A stretch of DNA of 8,942 nt from JANXQG01 sp037147235 (GTDB lineage Bacteria; Planctomycetota; Planctomycetia; Pirellulales; Thermoguttaceae), in assembly GCA_037147235.1 (NCBI GenBank), contig JBAWVO010000266.1, positions 1 to 8,942 of the forward strand. The letters are read 5' to 3'. The translations under genes and the position numbers were made by a program. Shown here one piece after another: positions 6,053 to 8,942 of the stretch. Below the pieces are notes generated by a model. It had not been told where the DNA came from. It did not search any database and saw only the letters and a program-made list of their open reading frames with translations. The first letter of the stretch is position 1. Every line of letters begins with the position of its first letter.

Positions 6053-6477
6053 GTCTTGGGCCCCGGTCTGCTCGCGGTATTCGATTGGGACGTGAAAGTG
6101 CCGCAGATCGGTTGTCTGGCCGTCGTGCAGGACGTGCCATCGCTCACCGCGAATGGCCTTGTCACGATCCTCGACGCGCTCCTTGTTTTGTGGTTGCGGT
6201 ACGCTCGGGGTTCGTTCGACAAACCAAGCCCCCGTGTTCGCTAAGCGTCCCATGTCCTGAATGTCCACTTCATGGTACGGCTTCTTGCTGTCCGAGGCAA
6301 CGCCCTCGCCGCTCCGCGACCTGCGGATTTTCTTGCATCCATGCAAGATCAGTTTTTCGCGGCATCCTCGCCTGCAAGAATCCCTACTAACATGCATCGG
6401 CCACAGGCGGAGAGAAGTGATTCAAAAAGGGCGATTTCCAGGGCTTCCAGGGAGCCTCGGGGAGTGGTGAACCCGAT
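6053..6477 (-). other. Region between HEAT lipoprotein and cyclase genes, with open cyclase frame
   Basis: No independent gene is recognised in this 425-bp stretch. The cyclase reading frame remains open for 115 codons upstream of ATG 6052, to 6397. From ATG 6253 its third codon positions are about 68% G or C by hand count, close to the value in the first cyclase codons (about 77%). This allows a real N-terminal extension, though I recognise no domain in it. A perfect 18-bp inverted repeat lies at 6331-6348. Confidence 0.5.
6331..6348. promoter_or_regulatory. Perfect 18-bp inverted repeat upstream of the cyclase gene
   Basis: TCTTGCAT and ATGCAAGA flank CC. The symmetry suits a dimeric regulator's operator or a transcript hairpin between the lipoprotein stop and the cyclase start. 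On the plus strand a TTTTT run begins 5 bases beyond the arm (6353-6357), terminator-like for plus-strand transcripts, but no plus-strand gene lies upstream. On the minus strand, the direction of both neighbours, no T-run follows. Confidence 0.45.
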
Positions 6478-7194
6478 CTAATGATACCACGGGAATAGTC
6501 GCTGCGCCCAGGATGGTGATTGGGCCGGACGCACCTCCCCGTTCTTCACGTACTGCCGCCAACGATCGACGTCTTCGGGGTCGGTGCCAAGGTCTTTGCC
6601 GGTCGACTCGCGCAGGCCAATCATCGCGCGATTCCGTATGGCGGGGTCGGTGTCGTTCAAGGCGGTGCCCAGTACCCGTTTCACGGCTGGATCGTGCGAA
6701 TTGCCCAAGGCACGGGCGGCTGCCATGCGGACGTCGCGATCGCTATCGCTGCTGAGTACACCTTCGAGTACCTGTGCCGACTCGGCGTTGCCACGCTTAC
6801 CCCAGAGATTGCAAACGATAACCCGCACGTCGGTATCGGTATCCTTCACGGCCGCTCGCAACACGGCGTCGGCCGTGGGACCGCCGTAGGCGGCCAAGGT
6901 GGTAAGAATATGGCCACGGAGATTCGAGTCAGGCTCCTTCCGGATCTGCTGAGCCAGATCCTGGCAGATCGAATCCCGCTGGCCGGGGTCGGTCGTCTCC
7001 GGGGCCTTCTTCGCCAGTTCCTGAAAATTCTTGATGCGTTGCGCAGGAGTGGTGATGCCGTGATCTTGGGCTACTGGAGTAGAAAACGGATACCAACTGG
7101 GCAATTTCTGTTCGCAACCACACAAGCCAGCCGTCAGCAGGCCGAAGATCAGCAAGCAGATTACGCCTCTTCGGTTTGCGATCATCCTGTTCAT
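6478..7194 (-). CDS. HEAT-repeat lipoprotein
   Basis: Predicted protein of 238 residues. MNRMIANRRG is followed by a hydrophobic segment (11-24) and the lipobox-like LCGC, so Cys27 is the likely lipid-modified residue. After a linker, residues about 75-200 form helical HEAT-like repeats, each with a D/NxDxxVR-type turn: TDTDVRVIVCNLWG (119-132), SDRDVRMAAARALG (151-164) and TDPAIRNRAMIGL (182-194). Such repeats act as scaffolds for protein binding. The C-terminus has a short Trp-rich tail. The frame extends back to 7254, but the start at 7194 was chosen because it gives a normal lipoprotein signal and because a good promoter (7226-7254) lies upstream of it and inside the longer frame. ATG 7185 is a second option. 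The partner is unknown. The gene is divergent from the ABC permease and upstream of the cyclase. Confidence 0.85.
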   Translation of the reverse strand: MNRMIANRRGVICLLIFGLLTAGLCGCEQKLPSWYPFSTPVAQDHGITTPAQRIKNFQELAKKAPETTDPGQRDSICQDLAQQIRKEPDSNLRGHILTTLAAYGGPTADAVLRAAVKDTDTDVRVIVCNLWGKRGNAESAQVLEGVLSSDSDRDVRMAAARALGNSHDPAVKRVLGTALNDTDPAIRNRAMIGLRESTGKDLGTDPEDVDRWRQYVKNGEVRPAQSPSWAQRLFPWYH

Positions 7195-7213
7195 TTCCCT
7201 ATCAAACGGAGGA

Positions 7214-7219
7214 TATAAT
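7214..7219 (+). promoter_or_regulatory. TATAAT box, possible permease promoter
   Basis: A perfect TATAAT -10 hexamer lies 65 bp before the permease ATG. No good -35 box is at the right spacing; TTCATT at 7190-7195 (18-bp spacing) is the nearest. A transcript would start near 7226, within the -10 box of the minus-strand promoter. Confidence 0.35.
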
Positions 7220-7225
7220 GGCGAG

Positions 7226-7254
7226 ACTATAGCATCGCCTGCCGATACCGCCAA
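7226..7254 (-). promoter_or_regulatory. Candidate sigma-70-type promoter for the HEAT lipoprotein gene
   Basis: On the minus strand TTGGCG (7254-7249) and TATAGT (7231-7226) are separated by exactly 17 bp. The predicted start near 7219 gives a leader of about 25 nt before ATG 7194. This is the best promoter-like match in the window, though found by consensus only. Confidence 0.5.
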
Positions 7255-7284
7255 GACGAATTCTGGATCGATTTCAAATTATTG

Positions 7285-8814
7285 ATGCCTAACACCCTTC
7301 CGCTGGTAATCCATTCGATCGCACTTACTTTGGAGACCCTGGCTTTCAGCTTGCCTCTGGGAACCGCTGTGGCTTGGATGCTGGTACGGAGCGATCTGCC
7401 TGGACGGAGGGTGGGAGTAAGCATCATCGTGGTGCTGCTCTTTCTGCCGATTTACTTGCAGGCAAGTGCCTGGCAGGCCGGCTTCGGGCAGGAGGGGTGG
7501 TACTCACACCACAATGGTGGTAAACCATGGCTTAGCGGATGGAACGCGGCCGTTTGGGTTCACTCCTTGGCCGCTATTCCCTGGGTTGTGCTATTTGCTA
7601 GTCTAGGGCTGCGGAACGTCGAACCCGCACTGGAAGAGCAGGCTCTGCTTGATGGAACCCCATGGCAGGTGTTCCGCCGAGTCACGTTGCCGGCATGTTG
7701 GCCGGCTTTCGGCCTGGCCGCAGTCTGGGTAGCCATGCTCACGGCCGGCGAAAAGACGGTTACCGAGATTTTCTTGGTACGGACCTACGCCGAGGAGGTC
7801 TTCAACCAAATCGCCACGCACGAAGAGTCGAGTGGAGCCTTGATCGCGTTGCTGCCAGGCATCCTTGGTACCCTAGTACTCTTGGGGCTTGGCATGTTCT
7901 TCTGTACCCAACTGGCCCGCACCCAACGGCCGTTGAATCTGAGGCCGAGCCGAGTTTTCGCCCTCGGGAGATGGCGTTGGCCACTGGCGCTTGGGATGCT
8001 GGCCATGCTGATGCTTCTGGCTGGGGTGCCGCTGGGAAACCTCCTCTACAAGGCTGGGGTATTGGTTTCCCAAACGGATGAGGGCCGCGTGCGGATTTGG
8101 TCCGCAGGCAAGTGCCTCGAAACCATCCTCCGGGCACCATGGCAATGCCGTCAGGAGTGCCTGGGGTCGCTGGTGATCGGCAGTCTGGCAGCCACTGCGG
8201 CGGTCCTGGCAGCCATCCCGCTGGCCTGGCTAACCCGAAAGTCGCGCTGGTTGGATCTGTTGGCCATCGCGATTGCACTGGTTTGCCTCGTCCTTCCAGG
8301 CCCACTCTTGGCTCTGGCGATCATCGGTCTGCTCAACCAGCCCAGCTTGCCGTGGCTGGTTTGGCTGTACGACCACTCGCTCCTTGCCCCTTGGATGGCA
8401 CTGACGTTCCGGGCAACAGGGCCGGCGGTCCTGGTCCTTTGGCATGGCGTTCGGACGATTCCACAACCCATGCTCGATTGTGCCGCGACCGAAGGGTGCG
8501 GTTCCCTGGGCCAACTGGTATGGATCGTGCTGCCGCAACGACTGCCCGCCCTGGGGGTTGCCTGGCTGATCGGTTTCGCGCTGGCACTCGGCGACCTGAC
8601 CGCTAGTATTCTCGTGGTGCCCCCAGGGGTGCAGACGCTTTCCATTCATATTTTCAACTGGGTACATTCCGGCGTCGAAGACCAAGTCGCAGGCATCTGC
8701 CTCGCTCTGACCGTCACATTGGGTGTTTTGGCTGCCGCAGTGACCTGGCTCGCCTCCGTAAAACGGAATAAATTGGTTCTTCCGGTTCTGGGTGGGGAAT
8801 ACGAAAAATTGTAG
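7285..8814 (+). CDS. Fused ABC transporter permease, iron(III)/FbpB-like
   Basis: Predicted protein of 509 residues, mostly hydrophobic, with roughly twelve membrane segments in two homologous halves, as in FbpB-type iron(III) permeases. Each half carries an EAA loop, the contact site for the ATPase: EEQALLDGTPWQVFRRVTLP at 117-136 and DCAATEG...VLP at 398-417. GDLTASILVVPPGVQTLSIHIF (436-457) resembles the end of the second half in this family. Iron(III) is the best guess, but thiamine, putrescine or other substrates of related two-domain permeases cannot be excluded. ATG 7285 was chosen over the adjacent TTG at 7282; no ribosome binding site is visible before either. The binding protein and ATPase are not in the window. 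The last residues (VKRNKLVLPVLGGEYEKL) lie after the final membrane segment and overlap a dispersed repeat copy. Confidence 0.9.
   Translation: MPNTLPLVIHSIALTLETLAFSLPLGTAVAWMLVRSDLPGRRVGVSIIVVLLFLPIYLQASAWQAGFGQEGWYSHHNGGKPWLSGWNAAVWVHSLAAIPWVVLFASLGLRNVEPALEEQALLDGTPWQVFRRVTLPACWPAFGLAAVWVAMLTAGEKTVTEIFLVRTYAEEVFNQIATHEESSGALIALLPGILGTLVLLGLGMFFCTQLARTQRPLNLRPSRVFALGRWRWPLALGMLAMLMLLAGVPLGNLLYKAGVLVSQTDEGRVRIWSAGKCLETILRAPWQCRQECLGSLVIGSLAATAAVLAAIPLAWLTRKSRWLDLLAIAIALVCLVLPGPLLALAIIGLLNQPSLPWLVWLYDHSLLAPWMALTFRATGPAVLVLWHGVRTIPQPMLDCAATEGCGSLGQLVWIVLPQRLPALGVAWLIGFALALGDLTASILVVPPGVQTLSIHIFNWVHSGVEDQVAGICLALTVTLGVLAAAVTWLASVKRNKLVLPVLGGEYEKL
8757..8774 (+). repeat. Dispersed ACGGAATAAA repeat copy inside the permease 3' end
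   Basis: CGTAAAACGGAATAAATT lies within the permease coding sequence and supplies residues VKRNK just after the last membrane segment. Its first 14 bases are identical to the minus-strand reading at 5106-5121. The ACGGAATAAATT core also matches the 36-bp units read on the minus strand. The matching half-palindrome ATTCCG is not present here. Confidence 0.6.
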
Positions 8815-8841
8815 GGCGGGACGAGTGAAACGAGCCCCACC
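8815..8841. repeat. Imperfect GC-rich hairpin directly after the permease stop
   Basis: GGCGGGAC (8815-8822) and GCCCCACC (8834-8841) pair at 6 of 8 positions around an 11-nt loop, starting with the base after the stop codon. The form (GGGCGGGACGAG... CGAG.CCCACC) resembles the short GC-rich dispersed palindromes of planctomycete genomes. That resemblance is from memory. No T-run follows. Confidence 0.4.
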
Positions 8842-8906
8842 AGCGTGTTTGTCGCAGGTCTCCCCGTGTTCGGCGCGGGTCGTTACCCACAAGTCCTTGA
8901 GCGACC

Positions 8907-8926
8907 CCATCCAGCTTGCTGGATGG
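8907..8926. terminator. Perfect 9-bp hairpin downstream of the permease, possible terminator
   Basis: CCATCCAGC and GCTGGATGG flank TT, forming 8 bp around a CTTG loop in practice. It lies about 90 bp after the permease stop. No T-run follows before the window end (the downstream sequence is TGAAGAAGG), so it could equally be a palindromic repeat. The remaining bases from 8842 to the end show no gene. Confidence 0.4.
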
Positions 8927-8942
8927 TGAAGAAGGTTGGTCA

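Noticed and set aside
6520..7218. 232-codon plus-strand open frame
   Set aside because: It is antisense to the HEAT lipoprotein gene, whose signal, lipobox and repeats are clear. This is a GC-rich shadow frame.
7218..7232. Mini-ORF encoding MARL after a GGAGG site, as a leader peptide for the permease
   Set aside because: It has a good ribosome binding site look, but it overlaps the TATAAT box. A transcript from that box would begin after the mini-ORF's ATG. Four codons without a regulatory structure are not enough.
8230..8910. 226-codon minus-strand open frame at the window end
   Set aside because: It is antisense to the second half of the permease, including its EAA motif, with no recognisable domain of its own.

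Overview
The window looks like chromosomal DNA from a GC-rich bacterium, most likely a planctomycete (Pirellulales type). This rests on four things seen together: a Tat-exported sugar isomerase/epimerase-like protein, a Gfo/Idh/MocA-type protein whose catalytic motif has changed, an archaeal-like diadenylate cyclase, and a small anchored protein resembling a family I recall only from planctomycetes. The assignment is inference from protein resemblance. No rRNA, tRNA or phylogenetic marker is present.

Layout. Bases 1-3279 hold three genes, all on the minus strand. Read in their own direction they are a Gfo/Idh/MocA-like oxidoreductase (2257-3279), a B12-binding-type radical SAM protein (354-2045), and the N-terminal part of a Tat-exported TIM-barrel sugar isomerase/epimerase-like protein (1-263, cut by the window edge). 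They could be one transcription unit, but a 211-bp gap with two hairpins separates the first two. Bases 3280-3821 are non-coding. They hold a 36-bp tandem array of CGGAAT/ATTCCG palindromes, a related larger hairpin, a degraded outlying copy, and a promoter-like site. Bases 3822-5104 hold two plus-strand genes: an exported thioredoxin-fold protein with a WCPAC centre, and a single-pass anchored protein of unknown function. They converge, with only 12 bp between, on a diadenylate cyclase gene (minus, 5117-6052). Upstream of that gene, on the same strand, is a HEAT-repeat lipoprotein gene (6478-7194). A short divergent promoter region separates the lipoprotein from a plus-strand fused ABC permease of the iron(III)/FbpB type (7285-8814). 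The last 128 bases hold two hairpin-forming sequences and no recognisable gene.

How the genes may work together. The minus-strand trio suggests carbohydrate or secondary metabolism, with two sugar-active-type proteins flanking a radical SAM enzyme of unknown substrate. The cyclase would make c-di-AMP, but no c-di-AMP receptor is visible. The permease has two core domains in one chain and would need an ATPase and a binding protein from outside the window. The strongest structural signal outside the genes is a small repeat family built on ACGGAATAAA. It forms the 36-bp array at 3327-3434 and the hairpin at 3435-3458, recurs at the convergent junction (5106-5121), and recurs inside the 3' end of the permease gene (8757-8774).
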